From Microbacterium sp. USTB-Y (GTDB taxonomy: Bacteria > Actinomycetota > Actinomycetes > Actinomycetales > Microbacteriaceae), in assembly GCF_023703415.1 (NCBI RefSeq), contig NZ_JAGMTU010000003.1, positions 558,001 to 622,000 of the forward strand: a stretch of 64,000 nt of DNA. The letters run 5' to 3'. Both the position numbers and the translations under genes were made by a program. Position 1 is the stretch's first letter. Each line of letters opens with the position of its first letter. Positions 1 through 8,054 of this stretch are shown here, one piece after another. The notes beneath the pieces are model-generated. The model was given only the letters and a program-made list of their open reading frames with translations. It made no database searches and was not told where the DNA came from.

Positions 1-899
1 TGGCCTTTCCTGGCGCCCAGCGCGATCTGGACCCGGGTGTTGAGGCGGTCTCCCAGCTTGCCGGCGACGTCGTCGAGGTAGGCGCGGCGCGCGCCCGCCT
101 GTGGCTTGACCGACTTCGTCACGGTGCCGGAGGCCGCAATGACCTTGGCCGCCTCCTCGGTCGCGCGCACCGAGAGATCCTCGTTGACGACCTTGTCTGC
201 CAGCCGCTGCATGAGGTCGGCATCGTCGAGGGAAAGGATCGCACGCGCATGGCCCGCGGTCAGCACGCCGGCAGCTACACGCTGCTGCACGGGAACCGGT
301 AGACGCAGGAGGCGGATCGTGTTGCTCACCTGCGGTCGGGAGCGTCCGATCCGCGTGGCGAGCGCCTCCTGAGTGATGCCGAAGTCCTCGAGCAGCTGCT
401 GGTAGGCGGAGGCCTCCTCGAGGGGATTCAGCTGCGAGCGGTGCAGGTTCTCGAGAAGAGCGTCGCGCAGGAGATCTTCGTCGGCGGTCTCCCGAAGGAT
501 CGCCGGGATCGAGTCCAGGCCGGCCTCGCGCGCGGCGCGGGTGCGCCGCTCGCCCATGATCAGCTCATACTGGCCGTCGGAGTTCTGCCGCACCACGACC
601 GGCTGAAGCACTCCGAACTCGCGCACGCTGTGCACAAGCTCAGCCAGATCGTCCTCGTTGAAGTGCGTGCGCGGCTGGCGCGGGTTCGGAACGATGTCGT
701 GCGGGTCGACCCGGATCAGGCGGGCACCCGGAACCGCGACGAGATCCGCCTCGGGCTCCGCACTGACCGTCGGCGTGGTCTCCTTCGCGGTCTCCGTGGT
801 CCGCGCCCCGGGGAAGAACACGTCGACCGGTCGCTCTGCAGCATCCGAAGTGGGGATGAGTGCGCCGATCCCCCGGCCGAGTCCCGTGCGTTTGGCCAT
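1..899 (-). CDS. parB: Chromosome-partitioning protein ParB (3' end outside window)
   Basis: ParB binds parS, hydrolyses CTP and spreads as a clamp on origin-proximal DNA, working with ParA to segregate origins. About 299 codons are visible; the gene continues past the window edge. The N terminus starts MAKRTGLGRGIGALIP, the usual ParA-contacting peptide. After an acidic linker come NPRQPR (about residues 72-77), the CTP-binding motif GERRTRAA (about 116-123), ENLHRSQLNPLEEA (about 150-163) and a helix-turn-helix around 176-195. The ATG overlaps the parA stop by one base (TGATG), so the two are translationally coupled. The identification is firm; only the C-terminal dimerisation domain is not fully seen. 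Confidence 0.97.
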   Translation of the reverse strand, partial: MAKRTGLGRGIGALIPTSDAAERPVDVFFPGARTTETAKETTPTVSAEPEADLVAVPGARLIRVDPHDIVPNPRQPRTHFNEDDLAELVHSVREFGVLQPVVVRQNSDGQYELIMGERRTRAAREAGLDSIPAILRETADEDLLRDALLENLHRSQLNPLEEASAYQQLLEDFGITQEALATRIGRSRPQVSNTIRLLRLPVPVQQRVAAGVLTAGHARAILSLDDADLMQRLADKVVNEDLSVRATEEAAKVIAASGTVTKSVKPQAGARRAYLDDVAGKLGDRLNTRVQIALGARKG

Positions 900-1825
900 C
901 AGTGCCCCTTCTCGTTCTCTTTCGTCGCCCGTCGAGCGATCTCCACTGCTGCTTCACGGTAGGCGACGGCGCCCACCGACTGTCCGTCGTACGCGATGAC
1001 CGTCTGACCGAAGCTCGGCGCCTCGGAAACACGGACGGAGCGCGGAATCACGGTGTTCAGAACCTCGTGCGGGAAATGTCCACGGACCTCCTCGGCGACC
1101 TGCTGCGCAAGACGGGTACGTCCGTCGAACATGGTCAGAAGAATGGTCGACATCGTGAGGTCAGGGTTCAGATGCTTCTGGATCATCCGGATGTTGCCCA
1201 GCAGCTGGCTCAGCCCCTCGAGTGCGTAGTACTCGCACTGGATCGGGATCATCACTTCCGTCGCCGCCGTGAACGCATTGATCGTCAGCAGCCCCAAGGA
1301 GGGCGGGCAGTCGATGATCACGATGTTCATGGGGTGCGCCGCCAGGTAGTCATTGAGTGCCGTGCGCAGTCGGTGCTCGCGCGCGACCTGGGAGACCAGT
1401 TCGATCTCGGCGCCCGCGAGATGGATCGTGCTCGGCGCACAGAGGAGATTCGGCGACTCCGGACTCACCTGCACGACGTCCGCGAGAGGCACGTCACTGA
1501 TGAGAACGTCGTAGATGCTCTGCAGATCTGCGGTGTGGGGCACTCCCAGCGCTGTCGACGCGTTTCCCTGCGGGTCGAGGTCGATCACCAGCACTTTCGC
1601 GCCGAGCTCCGCCATCGCTGAGGCGACATTGACCGCGGTGGTGGTCTTACCGACGCCGCCCTTCTGATTCGAGATCGTGAAGATCCGCGTGGGTCCGTCG
1701 AAGTGCACGGAGACGGCTTCCAGAGCCTTGCGACGCGCAGTGAGATCTGCGAGCTCCCGCGCCAGGGGGGTGTCCACGCCGTATTCAGCAGTCGAGGTGT
1801 TCGAGGACTGTTTCACGTGAAACAT
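899..1825 (-). CDS. parA: Chromosome-partitioning ATPase ParA (Soj family)
   Basis: Walker-type ATPase that forms a dynamic DNA-bound gradient and moves ParB-parS complexes. 308 aa. The deviant Walker A KGGVGKTT lies near residues 55-62, followed by DLDPQ (about 82-86) and a Walker B region IIDCPPSLGLL. A roughly 45-residue N-terminal extension precedes the ATPase core, as is common in actinobacterial ParA. The first codons (MFHVKQ) are written by a parS palindrome, so ParB bound at that site would cover the start codon; autoregulation is a plausible inference. It is co-transcribed with parB downstream. The next 966 bp upstream hold no convincing gene. Confidence 0.97.
   Translation of the reverse strand: MFHVKQSSNTSTAEYGVDTPLARELADLTARRKALEAVSVHFDGPTRIFTISNQKGGVGKTTTAVNVASAMAELGAKVLVIDLDPQGNASTALGVPHTADLQSIYDVLISDVPLADVVQVSPESPNLLCAPSTIHLAGAEIELVSQVAREHRLRTALNDYLAAHPMNIVIIDCPPSLGLLTINAFTAATEVMIPIQCEYYALEGLSQLLGNIRMIQKHLNPDLTMSTILLTMFDGRTRLAQQVAEEVRGHFPHEVLNTVIPRSVRVSEAPSFGQTVIAYDGQSVGAVAYREAAVEIARRATKENEKGH
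1809..1824. promoter_or_regulatory. parS: parS site 1 (perfect 16-bp palindrome)
   Basis: The sequence is TGTTTCACGTGAAACA, identical to the conserved bacterial parS consensus. It lies inside the first codons of parA and overlaps its start codon. Confidence 0.95.
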
Positions 1826-1921
1826 CCACTCCTTTCGACGATCTCCGACGGGGAAACGACGGAATCTCCACTCTAACTTGAACCACCGACCATCCCACCG
1901 TCGAGGACGGGATCTTTGCGA

Positions 1922-1937
1922 TGTTTCACGTGAAACC
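1922..1937. promoter_or_regulatory. parS: parS site 2 (15/16 match)
   Basis: TGTTTCACGTGAAACC differs from the palindromic consensus only in the last base. It lies about 100 bp upstream of parA in the gene-free stretch. Confidence 0.9.
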
Positions 1938-2049
1938 TGATTGTGTGGACCGATCCCTCAGTCGTGCAGCGCTTCCGCCATGCGATCACACCTGGGATCC
2001 CGGCACCTAGCCCCGTGACGGAGACCCAAGGGTGCAGGGGCGGACTGCA

Positions 2050-2530
2050 GCAGAAGGAGGTGAAAAGGAAGTGAAGAGGTACAGGGGGTACGGGAGGTAC
2101 AGGGAGGCGCAGGGGTACGAGAGGCACCGAGAGTGAAGAGGTGCGGGGAAGTACAGGGACGTGAAGGGGTACTGAGACGTACAGAGAAGTGAAGGGGTCC
2201 AGGAACGTACGAGGTAATGGCGCGTGCAGGGGTAAAGGCGGTAGCGGTCCGCAGCGCACCACCCGGGGGCGCAGGGACGTACAGAGGTAACGGGACCTAT
2301 AGGGGTAGCGGGACCCAAGGGGGAATGGAGACGTAGAGGGGTACAGGGAGGTATCGGCCCACAGCCAGGTACCCGGGGACACAGGAAGGTGCCGCGGCAC
2401 AGAGAAGTACAGGGCCGAGGAGACGGGGTGGGGTTGCAGCAACGTACAGGAGTAGAGGGACGTACAGGAGTAACGGGACGTACAGGGGCACAGGGACGTA
2501 CAGGGAGACAGAGAGGTGCAGGGAGACAGG
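2050..2530. repeat. Degenerate GTACAGGG-type repeat field
   Basis: About 480 bp in which the plus strand is strongly purine-biased and the core GTACAGGG, or close variants such as ACGTACAGG, GTACAGGG and GTACGAG, recurs every 10-25 bp. The composition is unlike neighbouring genes. The best-ordered part is a short 18-bp tandem array near its right end. It sits next to parS sites, so a role in origin organisation is conceivable, but nothing in the sequence proves one. Confidence 0.75.
2442..2513. repeat. Four-copy 18-bp tandem array
   Basis: Four consecutive 18-bp units begin ACGTACAGG (starts at 2442, 2460, 2478, 2496). Units one and two, ACGTACAGGAGTAGAGGG and ACGTACAGGAGTAACGGG, differ at three positions. 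Units three and four diverge further in their second half. This is the only strictly periodic part of the larger repeat field. Confidence 0.85.
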
Positions 2531-2791
2531 GTCCCGAAGTCCCGCGTCCCAGGCGTCATGACATTCAGGGGCCCTTTCCATGCTGAGGAGCGGTCGTGCG
2601 TGATCCTCACGACGGGCCGCAGCCCCCACTCCCCTGCGAACCCAGGGAGCGATCGTCATCGCGGGAAAGATCACTGCCTGAGAACGAGCACTCAGCATCC
2701 AGTTGCTGGGAGCCGAAGAGTCCGAGGAATCGCCCACTCCCCGCGTCGCGGGTTCGATTCGGGGCAATTGCCTCGCGTGGCCCGTGCGGCG

Positions 2792-3433
2792 TCAGGCGCG
2801 GACGGTAGCGCGGAGAACGCGTGTGGTCTCCGCGAGCACGCCTTCGCCGAGGGTCTCTACTCGAACGTCGCTCAGCAGGAACTTCCGGATCTGCTTCTGA
2901 GCCGCAGTGATCTCGTTCTCCGCATTCGCGCCCTTCAGCAGGGCAAGCTCGCCGCCGTTGCGCACGAGAGGTGCCGTCCACGGAAGCAGCGTGCGCAGTG
3001 CACTGACCGCACGCGCGGTCACCATGTCAAAGCGTGCACTGAGACCCACGTCCTCCGCCCGGCCACGTACGACGGTCACGTTGGAAAGCCCCAGCGCCGA
3101 CACCTGTTCGTCGAGCCACGCGACGCGGCGCTCCATCGGCTCGATCAGTGTCCACTCGACGTCGGGTCGAGCGATACCGAGCACGATGCCGGGCAGTCCT
3201 GCACCGGATCCCACGTCCGCCACTGAGCCGTGAAAGAGCGGCGCCGCGATCGCACTGTTGAGGATGTGGCGGGTCCAGAGTCGGGGAACCTCAAGGGGCC
3301 CGATCAGCCCGCGCCCCTCCCCCTGTGCCGCCAGCGCCGAGGTGAAGCTCCGGGCGAGGTCGATCCGATCGCCGAAGAGCGTAGCGGCGACAGCCGGCTC
3401 CCGCTCCAGGGATCCCGAGTCCGAGTCAGACAT
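2792..3433 (-). CDS. rsmG: 16S rRNA (guanine-N7) methyltransferase RsmG
   Basis: RsmG (GidB) methylates the 530-loop guanine of 16S rRNA using S-adenosylmethionine; its loss gives low-level streptomycin resistance in several bacteria. The 213-aa length is usual for the family. The SAM-binding loop VADVGSGAGLPG lies near residues 71-82, preceded by LWTRHILNS, a typical RsmG segment. The ATG touches a parS site just upstream, and khpB ends 15 bp before it, so rsmG is the last gene of the rpmH-to-rsmG minus-strand run. Identification is firm. Confidence 0.95.
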   Translation of the reverse strand: MSDSDSGSLEREPAVAATLFGDRIDLARSFTSALAAQGEGRGLIGPLEVPRLWTRHILNSAIAAPLFHGSVADVGSGAGLPGIVLGIARPDVEWTLIEPMERRVAWLDEQVSALGLSNVTVVRGRAEDVGLSARFDMVTARAVSALRTLLPWTAPLVRNGGELALLKGANAENEITAAQKQIRKFLLSDVRVETLGEGVLAETTRVLRATVRA

Positions 3434-3448
3434 GTTTCACGTGAAACG
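3433..3448. promoter_or_regulatory. parS: parS site 3 (15/16 match) between khpB and rsmG
   Basis: TGTTTCACGTGAAACG, one mismatch at the last base. It fills exactly the gap between the khpB stop codon and the rsmG start codon, and its first base is also the first base of the rsmG start codon on the opposite strand. Confidence 0.9.
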
Positions 3449-3934
3449 TTAGTGGCGGCGGATGACCGTGTGTCGCGTCGGACCGTCGCCGTACGACTCG
3501 GAGACCAGTCCGCGCTCCGCCACGATGTCGTGCACCAGCTTGCGCTCGTAGCTCGACATCGAGGGCAGCGATGCCTGGGAGGCGCCCTCGTCGAGCTTTG
3601 CCACGGCCGAGTCGACCAGGCGCTCCAGCTGGGTGCGGCGCGCGTCGCGGGATCCTGCGACATCCAGGATCACCCGTGAGAACGATCCGGTGCTGCTCTG
3701 AACCGCCAGGCGGGTCAGCTCCTGCAATGCCTGAACGGTGTCCGGCGCGGAAAGCAGCCGCAGTCCGTCTCCCTCGGCCTCGACCGAGACGTAGGCACGA
3801 CCCTGCTTGACGTCGAGCGTCAGATCACCGTCGATGTCGGCGATGTCCAGCAGTCCCTCGATGAAGTCCGCTGCGACATCACCCTCGTGCTCCAGGTCGG
3901 AGACCGTCGGCTCCGCCACATCCTGCTCGGTCAC
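3449..3934 (-). CDS. khpB: KhpB/Jag RNA-binding protein (KH and R3H domains)
   Basis: Small RNA-binding protein, normally beside yidC, that with KhpA affects cell division and wall growth in other Gram-positives. 161 aa from a GTG start that overlaps the yidC stop as GTGA, with GGGGAGAAGTC upstream as ribosome binding site. The central part (about residues 35-95) has the KH-like fold pattern. The C terminus carries the R3H signature in SSYERKLVHDIVAE followed by GDGPTRHTVIRR. There is no long Jag-N domain, as usual in actinobacteria. A larger open frame extends upstream through yidC, but it is only a reading-frame shadow. Confidence 0.92.
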   Translation of the reverse strand: MTEQDVAEPTVSDLEHEGDVAADFIEGLLDIADIDGDLTLDVKQGRAYVSVEAEGDGLRLLSAPDTVQALQELTRLAVQSSTGSFSRVILDVAGSRDARRTQLERLVDSAVAKLDEGASQASLPSMSSYERKLVHDIVAERGLVSESYGDGPTRHTVIRRH

Positions 3935-5013
3935 GACTTCTCCCCGCTCTGGTCCCTCTTCGCGCGCTTGGCGCTCTTCGGCTGCTGACGCTTGGGCTGC
4001 TGCGCACGAAGACGCTCGGCGTCTTCCAGCATCTTCTGCTGCTCCGCCTCGAAGACCGCGACCGGCACGACCTTGCCCTCGGAGTTGATGGCCTTGCCCT
4101 TGCGAGCGAGACGCTCCTCGCGCGCCTTGGCGGCATCGGATCCGGGTGTCGGCATCTCCCGAAGCACGAGGAACTGCTGGCCCATGGTCCACAGGTTGCT
4201 GATGAACCAGTAGATGACCACGCCGAGGGGGAAGAACAGACCCGAGAAGATGAAGCCCAGCGGAAGGATGTACAGCATGATCTTCTGCATCTGGTACGCC
4301 TGGCCGGTCTTGGCCTCGGGCGACAGGTTCTTCGAGATGATCTGGAGCTGGGTGAAGAACTGGGATCCGATCATGAGAATGACCAGGACGACGAGGATCG
4401 CGACCGTGGTCTCCCAGCCGGTCGGCTTGTGCTGGACGGCGTCGACGAGGCTCGTATGCAGCGGCGCGACGCCGAACAGAGTCGCGTCGTAGAACTGCTT
4501 GGTCAGCTGCTTCGTCAGCAGCCACACGCCGCCCTCGCCGGCCACGGCGTGCTTCTTCACATCGCTCAGCGTGTAGAACATTCCGAGCAGGAAGGGCATC
4601 TGCACCAACAGCGGAAGACAGCTCGACATCGGCGTCGTGCCGTGCTTCTTATAGAGCGCCATGGTCTCCCGACTCATGGCCTCGCGGCTCAGCTGATCAC
4701 GCTTGCCCTTGTACTTCTCCTGAACTTTCTTCAGTTCAGGAGCGATTTCCATCATCTTGCGCTGGCTCTTGATCTGCCGCACGAAGAGCGGGAACACCGC
4801 CGCGCGGATGACCAGCACCAGGCCGACGATCGACAGCACCCAGGTCAGGCCGGCGGCCCCGGGCATCCCGATCGCGGTGAAGAGCCAGTGCCAGGCGACG
4901 AGGATCGCCTCGACCAGGGCCTTGAAGGGCCACATGACGGTGCCGAGCAGGTCGAAGCCGCCGCTCGAGGCAGCGGGCGTCGTAGACGCGGCAAACAGGA
5001 GGTCGGAACCCAC
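3931..5013 (-). CDS. yidC: Membrane protein insertase YidC
   Basis: YidC/Oxa1 insertase places membrane proteins, alone or with SecYEG. 360 aa from a GTG start, with AAAGGA about 9 nt upstream and only 3 nt after the yidD stop. The conserved groove arginine is in VLVIRAAVFPL (about R70). A charged cytoplasmic hairpin (KSQRKMMEIAPELKKVQEKYKG) follows, then further membrane segments, for example GFIFSGLFFPLGVVIYWFIS. The C-terminal tail is long and rich in Lys/Arg/Gln, typical of actinobacterial YidC and able to contact ribosomes. It lies in the rpmH-rnpA-yidD-yidC-khpB run. Confidence 0.96.
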   Translation of the reverse strand: MGSDLLFAASTTPAASSGGFDLLGTVMWPFKALVEAILVAWHWLFTAIGMPGAAGLTWVLSIVGLVLVIRAAVFPLFVRQIKSQRKMMEIAPELKKVQEKYKGKRDQLSREAMSRETMALYKKHGTTPMSSCLPLLVQMPFLLGMFYTLSDVKKHAVAGEGGVWLLTKQLTKQFYDATLFGVAPLHTSLVDAVQHKPTGWETTVAILVVLVILMIGSQFFTQLQIISKNLSPEAKTGQAYQMQKIMLYILPLGFIFSGLFFPLGVVIYWFISNLWTMGQQFLVLREMPTPGSDAAKAREERLARKGKAINSEGKVVPVAVFEAEQQKMLEDAERLRAQQPKRQQPKSAKRAKRDQSGEKS

Positions 5014-5016
5014 TGG

Positions 5017-5367
5017 TCAGTCCTTTCGGGAGGGTACGACGAATCCTCGAGGCGTGAGGGCGTGTCGGAAGTTCTTGTGCGGCGGCACATCGTCCACGCC
5101 GCCGTGGCTCCAGGGATTGCAGCGCAGGATCCGCCACGCCGAAAGGCCTGCGCCCTTCACCGCACCGTGCTGCTGCACCGCACCTACAGCGTAGGCGGAA
5201 CAGCTGGGGTAGTACGCACAGACATCGCCGTACAGCGGGGAGACCACCGCGCGGTAGGCGGTGAGGAACCCCAGCAACAGATTGCGAGGCGCCAGGGGAA
5301 CCGCCCGCAAAGCGTCCGCGGCATGCAGATGCGCCGTCCCACGGGAGTACGCCGGAAGCGCGCTCAT
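5017..5367 (-). CDS. yidD: YidD membrane protein insertion efficiency factor
   Basis: Small membrane-associated protein that assists YidC-dependent insertion. 116 aa. The family core [20 protein letters not shown] (about residues 38-57), with its conserved cysteines, and the following [18 protein letters not shown] are clear. A short extra N terminus precedes the usual [10 protein letters not shown] start, so a downstream start is possible. The ATG overlaps the rnpA stop as ATGA, indicating coupling. Confidence 0.94.
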   Translation of the reverse strand: MSALPAYSRGTAHLHAADALRAVPLAPRNLLLGFLTAYRAVVSPLYGDVCAYYPSCSAYAVGAVQQHGAVKGAGLSAWRILRCNPWSHGGVDDVPPHKNFRHALTPRGFVVPSRKD

Positions 5368-5696
5368 CGCGCCCCCCGGGCGACGGCGCCGTCCACGTCT
5401 GCGAGCAACTCGGCGAAGGTCGCGTGTGCGGCGGTCGGCAGTGCACGGATCACGACGTCGATCCCGTCGCGCAACGGAAGCTGACGGGCACAGGCATCCT
5501 TCAGACGACGCCGAACGGTGTTGCGGGTCACCGCGTTTCCCACCTGCTTGCTCACGATGAAACCGAAGCGCACGGGGCGCTCTTCACCGGTGTCGAGCAC
5601 CGAGACGATCAGCCGGGGCCCGCCGTATCGCCGCCCGCGCCGAACCACCGTGCGGTAGTCGGACCCGCGGACGAGGCGATGCGGGCGGGCGAGCAC
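5364..5696 (-). CDS. rnpA: Ribonuclease P protein component RnpA
   Basis: Protein cofactor of RNase P, which removes the 5' leader of pre-tRNAs together with its catalytic RNA (not in this window). 110 aa from a GTG start 3 nt after the rpmH stop. The RNR signature is visible in [18 protein letters not shown] (about residues 52-69), after the [14 protein letters not shown] strand. The gene lies in the universal rpmH-rnpA pair. Confidence 0.96.
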   Translation of the reverse strand: MLARPHRLVRGSDYRTVVRRGRRYGGPRLIVSVLDTGEERPVRFGFIVSKQVGNAVTRNTVRRRLKDACARQLPLRDGIDVVIRALPTAAHATFAELLADVDGAVARGAR

Positions 5697-5699
5697 GGA

Positions 5700-5837
5700 T
5701 TACGCCGAGAGCTCGACACGGCCCTTCGAGCGGCGTGCCGACAGGATGGCGCGGCCGGCGCGGGTGCGCATGCGGGCGCGGAAGCCGTGCTTCTTGGCGC
5801 GGCGGCGGTTGTTGGGCTGGAAAGTGCGCTTGCTCAT
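5700..5837 (-). CDS. rpmH: 50S ribosomal protein L34
   Basis: L34 of the large ribosomal subunit. 45 aa, the normal length, beginning [20 protein letters not shown] and ending SKGRVELSA. The start is fixed by the family sequence and by GGAGAAATC directly upstream. A longer open frame continues upstream into the dnaA leader but is not used. It is the first gene of the minus-strand run, diverging from dnaA. Confidence 0.98.
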   Translation of the reverse strand: MSKRTFQPNNRRRAKKHGFRARMRTRAGRAILSARRSKGRVELSA

Positions 5838-5978
5838 GATTTCTCCGGGAAGGGAAGCTGTCACCGGGATCGACGCGGCCGGAGACGGGTGGACAAAGAC
5901 TGCCGAAATGGCATAAGTCAACCGATTAAGGCTACGACGTCGCCGCACACATCGCAAACCGAGCAGGCGAAAGGAACA

Positions 5979-5987
5979 TTATCCACA
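5979..5987 (+). promoter_or_regulatory. DnaA box
   Basis: Exact TTATCCACA upstream of dnaA. Confidence 0.85.
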
Positions 5988-6081
5988 CCTGTGGACGGAT
6001 CCGCTCACAAGGACACGCCGTCCGGGGATCCCAGTCACAGGTTGCCCTCGCGGCCCAGGCTGACTACCGTGGCACGAGCAG

Positions 6082-6090
6082 TTATCCACA
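6082..6090 (+). promoter_or_regulatory. DnaA box
   Basis: Exact TTATCCACA about 48 bp before the dnaA start codon; well placed for autorepression. Confidence 0.85.
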
Positions 6091-6137
6091 GGAGCGAGAT
6101 CGAATCCGCGGCTGTGCCGAGCCACCCCGGGGGAACC

Positions 6138-7538
6138 ATGTCCGCATCCGCAGCGTCCGACGTCCCGATCTGGGACGAGCTGCTCGCCGAGCTCGTCGGC
6201 GATGAGCGCGTGACCGCCCCCCTGCAGGGCTTCCTCAATCTCGCCGTCCCCGCCGGGGTCATGACGGCGACGCTCTACCTCGAGGTTCCGAACGACCTCA
6301 CCGCCGGCCAGATCAACAAGCGCCTCCGGCTGCCGATCATGGAGGCGCTCGCCCGCATCGGCGACGAGGTCACGTCCTTCCGCGTCACGGTGAACCACGA
6401 CATGGTGGAGCAGCAGACCGCTCCGATCCCCGTGGCCGACTTCGGCGCGACCCGTCAGGAACCCGCCCGCGTCGAGTCCCCGATCGAGCAGCAGCCGACG
6501 CCGATCCGGCACGAATCGCGACTGAACCCGAAGTACGTCTTCGACAACTTCGTCATCGGCCAGTCCAACCGCTTCGCCCACGCCGCCGCCGTGGCCGTGG
6601 CCGAGGCGCCGGCGAAGGCCTACAACCCGCTGTTCATCTACGGCGGGCCCGGGCTCGGCAAGACCCACCTGCTGCACGCCATCGGCGACTACGCCCAGTC
6701 CCTGTACGCCGGGGTCAAGGTGCGCTACGTGTCGAGCGAGGAGTTCACGAACGACTTCATCAACTCGATCGCGAACAACCGCGGATCCGCGTTCCAGGCG
6801 CGGTACCGCGAGGTCGACATCCTGATGATCGACGACATCCAGTTCCTGCAGGGCCGCGCGGAGACCCAGGAGGCGTTCTTCCACACCTTCAACCAGCTGC
6901 ACGACCACAACAAGCAGGTCGTCATCACGAGCGATCTCCCGCCGAAGCACCTCACCGGCTTCGAGGAGCGGATGCGCAGCCGGTTCGAGTGGGGCCTCAT
7001 CACGGACGTGCAGGCGCCCGACCTCGAGACCCGCATCGCCATCCTCCGCAAGAAGGCGCAGAGCGAGCAGCTGCACGTTCCGGATGATGTGCTCGAGTAC
7101 ATCGCGACCAAGGTGTCGTCGAACATCCGCGAGCTCGAGGGCGCGCTCATCCGCGCCACGGCGTTCGCGAACCTGAACCGCTCCGCGCTCGACATCGCCA
7201 CCGCGCAGACCGCTCTGCGCGACATCGTCGACCAGGACGAGGACAGCATCATCTCGCCGACCGACATCATCACGACGACGGCGAACTACTTCAAGCTCAC
7301 CGAGGACGACCTGTACGGCTCGAGCAGATCGCAGCAGATCGCGACGGCCCGCCAGATCGCCATGTACCTGTGCCGCGAGCGCACCAACCTCTCCCTGCCG
7401 AAGATCGGCCAGCTCTTCGGCAACCGCGACCACACCACGGTGATGTACGCGTACAAGAAGATCAGCGAGCTCATGAAGGAGCGTCGGGCCATCTTCAACC
7501 AGGTGACCGAGATCACCGCACAGCTCAGCCGGCGCTGA
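6138..7538 (+). CDS. dnaA: Chromosomal replication initiator DnaA
   Basis: DnaA binds TTATCCACA boxes, melts oriC and loads the helicase. 466 aa from the ATG after GGGGGAACC; an open frame runs further upstream but has no DnaA-like sequence. Domain I spans about residues 1-90 and is followed by a short, polar domain II. The AAA+ core has Walker A GGPGLGKT (169-176) and Walker B DILMIDD (227-233). The DNA-binding domain carries the signature NRDHTTVMYAYKKI (about 429-442). DnaA boxes on both sides of the gene point to autoregulation. Confidence 0.98.
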   Translation: MSASAASDVPIWDELLAELVGDERVTAPLQGFLNLAVPAGVMTATLYLEVPNDLTAGQINKRLRLPIMEALARIGDEVTSFRVTVNHDMVEQQTAPIPVADFGATRQEPARVESPIEQQPTPIRHESRLNPKYVFDNFVIGQSNRFAHAAAVAVAEAPAKAYNPLFIYGGPGLGKTHLLHAIGDYAQSLYAGVKVRYVSSEEFTNDFINSIANNRGSAFQARYREVDILMIDDIQFLQGRAETQEAFFHTFNQLHDHNKQVVITSDLPPKHLTGFEERMRSRFEWGLITDVQAPDLETRIAILRKKAQSEQLHVPDDVLEYIATKVSSNIRELEGALIRATAFANLNRSALDIATAQTALRDIVDQDEDSIISPTDIITTTANYFKLTEDDLYGSSRSQQIATARQIAMYLCRERTNLSLPKIGQLFGNRDHTTVMYAYKKISELMKERRAIFNQVTEITAQLSRR

Positions 7539-7654
7539 TCCGGGTCCTCGCCCCCCGCGGCTCGGTGCCCGCCCTCCGCTCCCGCGCGGACCGCTGCGGG
7601 CCTTTCGGCGACTCCTCGGCGAAATCCGGCATCCGCCCCGCCCGAGAGTCCACA

Positions 7655-7663
7655 TGTGGATAA
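7655..7663 (-). promoter_or_regulatory. DnaA box
   Basis: TGTGGATAA, the exact complement of the consensus, in oriC; it is part of the longer CCACATGTGGATAAC. Confidence 0.85.
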
Positions 7664-7718
7664 CTTGGGGATATCTCGTCCGACAGACGGCGTGGATTCC
7701 CCACACAGCACCCTGATC

Positions 7719-7727
7719 TGTGGATAA
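7719..7727 (-). promoter_or_regulatory. DnaA box
   Basis: TGTGGATAA, exact complement of the consensus, in oriC, 64 bp from the previous box. Confidence 0.85.
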
Positions 7728-7834
7728 CTCGGACGACACGTTCTTCCAGGCAGGGCCTCGGACCCCACTGTTTCCGCAGGGTCTCCACAAGTCACAGTCG
7801 TGTAGTTCCCTACGGCCGCAAAGCATCCCCAGAG

Positions 7835-7852
7835 TTATCCACAGTATCCACA
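7835..7852 (+). promoter_or_regulatory. Two abutting DnaA boxes
   Basis: An exact TTATCCACA followed without spacer by GTATCCACA, a one-mismatch copy in the same direction. Beside the A/T-richer stretch, this is the likeliest site for cooperative DnaA loading. Confidence 0.8.
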
Positions 7853-8054
7853 GGCGTTAACACCGTTAAGAACTCTCTTCGAATCTCGGTCCATCGATCA
7901 CCTCCCGAGGCCGACCTGGGGATGGATCCGGATCCGAGGGTCTGCGACCTGGACGGGAAGCCTGCTGGCATTAGCATGGGATCCCCTGGTGTCTGCCGGG
8001 GTCGGAGGGAACGACGGTCATGTCCCTGCGGGTCGAATCGACGAAGGAGCACCG

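Larger units (their letters stand above)
1826..2791. other. Gene-free stretch between parA and rsmG
   Basis: 966 bp without a convincing gene. The first part carries parS site 2. The middle is filled by a G/A-rich degenerate repeat (listed separately). The last 270 bp hold short hairpins, for example CTGAG/CTCAG and CCAG-TTG-CTGG around 2677-2713, that may end rsmG transcription. Long open frames exist on the minus strand, but they only translate the repeat into low-complexity Pro/Cys/Thr/Ser/Leu stretches and lack a plausible start or homologous feel, so they are not called as genes. Confidence 0.7.
5838..6137. promoter_or_regulatory. rpmH-dnaA divergent leader with DnaA boxes
   Basis: 300 bp between divergent rpmH and dnaA. 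It carries two perfect DnaA boxes (TTATCCACA at 5979-5987 and 6082-6090). A TTGACT hexamer reading toward rpmH (5916-5921 on the minus strand) is a possible -35 element, with no clear -10. The boxes suggest DnaA autoregulation and may be part of a bipartite origin. Confidence 0.75.
7539..8054. other. oriC: oriC region between dnaA and dnaN
   Basis: 516-bp gene-free interval with three perfect DnaA boxes (7655-7663 and 7719-7727 in reverse, 7835-7843 forward) and one adjoining near-match (7844-7852, GTATCCACA). To the right the boxes are followed by a relatively A/T-rich stretch with repeated GTTAA (about 7856-7890), a candidate unwinding element. Position between dnaA and dnaN is the standard actinobacterial origin. 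Confidence 0.9.

Noticed and set aside
1873..2767. Minus-strand open frames of 245 and 156 codons over the repeat field
   Set aside because: The proteins would be low-complexity Pro/Cys/Thr/Ser/Leu runs that mirror the DNA repeat, with no plausible start signals.
2735..2780. tRNA-like T-loop GGTTCGATTC
   Set aside because: The flanking bases do not form a 5-bp T stem, and no acceptor or anticodon arm fits; chance match or decayed remnant.
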